From Planctomycetota bacterium (lineage in GTDB: Bacteria; Planctomycetota; GCA-002687715; DRQF01), in the NCBI GenBank assembly GCA_020639295.1, contig JACKGY010000003.1:936958-1000957 (forward strand): 64,000 nt of DNA, in the 5' to 3' direction. The position numbers and the translations under genes are program-made. The notes beneath the pieces are model-generated. The model was not told where the DNA came from, did no database searches, and worked only from the letters and a program-made list of their open reading frames with translations. Positions 63,658 to 64,000 of the stretch are shown one piece after another (the stretch's first letter is position 1; each line of letters starts with the position of its first letter).

Positions 63658-64000
63658 CCGCCCGGCCTGGCCATGACTCGAACCTGACCGGTCGGCGCCG
63701 GCCACCACGACGAGTCGCTCGGCCGAAGTTCCGATGCCGGCCGCCGACCCGGAGCGCAAGCGGGTCGGCCGGACTCGCCCCGTTCGATCGTGACCGGGTC
63801 ACACGACGCATGGTCTCGCGACAGCGGGCGTCGGCCTAGGCCACAGGACCGATGGCGCGGCGCCCACTCCTTCCCCAGGACGGCGAGGCCATCGACTCGC
63901 TACTTGTCGGGTCGAGGCAGGTGACGACCGCGTTCCCTGGGGTCTCCACCCCAGCGCACGCGACCTCGTCGTCGGTCCATATCTCCATCGCGGAAACACC
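63658..64000. other. Right-edge region without a recognised gene
   Basis: These 343 bp follow the NACHT gene stop. I see no hairpin terminator, RNA gene or convincing reading frame. Short frames on both strands lack a ribosome binding site or recognisable motif. A gene may begin beyond the edge. Confidence 0.4.

Noticed and set aside
63661..63690. GACTCGAACCTGACC resembling a tRNA 3' end
   Set aside because: No cloverleaf could be assembled around it on either strand.

Overview
The window is GC-rich bacterial chromosome, densely packed with protein genes on both strands and carrying no rRNA or recognisable tRNA genes. Several traits fit a Planctomycetota-like or neighbouring lineage: a eukaryote-type UDP-sugar pyrophosphorylase, secreted FG-GAP and carboxypeptidase-regulatory-domain proteins, an ECF sigma factor joined to a large secreted protein, HEAT and TPR proteins, and a STAND-type NTPase operon. 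That placement is inference from gene content.

Layout. 1-4031: secreted esterase-like protein (cut by the left edge), TPR protein and FAH-family enzyme, all on the minus strand. 4142-8131: dxr promoter, dxr, an rseP homologue with several PDZ-like domains, and a UbiA prenyltransferase. 8151-9944: small unknown protein and CCA/poly(A) nucleotidyltransferase. 10043-14060: pilin-like protein and two overlapping dynamin-like GTPases. 14048-19403: membrane protein, two HEAT-repeat proteins, TolC-type outer membrane protein, 58-residue protein. 19668-25699: operon of thiL, a 1313-residue secreted protein, ECF sigma factor and a membrane protein. 25847-26326: mscL. 26602-36030: long minus-strand operon rpmF-plsX-fabH-fabD-fabG-acpP-fabF-UDPGP-ddl-thiE-S26-like, with a good promoter at 36119-36147. 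36970-42203: recA and two large secreted proteins. 42439-44726: thioredoxin-fold protein with an in-frame TGA, and an aminotransferase. 44859-51889: small membrane protein, then MBOAT acyltransferase, tandem SGNH protein and homocysteine methyltransferase. 51874-57171: metallophosphoesterase, macrodomain protein, a second gene with an in-frame TGA, HAD hydrolase, TetR regulator and isochorismatase-type hydrolase sharing an operator. 57388-63657: three-gene conflict-system-like operon.

The strongest finding is a pair of probable secreted selenoproteins. In the minus-strand gene at 42439-43389 an in-frame TGA replaces the first cysteine of a thioredoxin CGPC motif, giving U-G-P-C. In the plus-strand gene at 53681-54856 a TGA follows Cys in the context G-C-U-G. 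In both, the frame stays open to a later stop followed closely by an intrinsic terminator, and a bacterial SECIS-like hairpin has its loop 23-24 nt after the TGA. A conventional gene caller would truncate or split both genes.

Two further items stand out. The operon at 57388-63657 joins an alpha/beta hydrolase, a deoxyribosyltransferase-like effector and a NACHT NTPase with a formylglycine-generating-enzyme-like tail. Two clusters of one GC-rich palindromic repeat family (about 36270-36960 and 45229-46190) lie just after the stop codons of recA and of a small membrane protein gene, in the same orientation relative to those genes.
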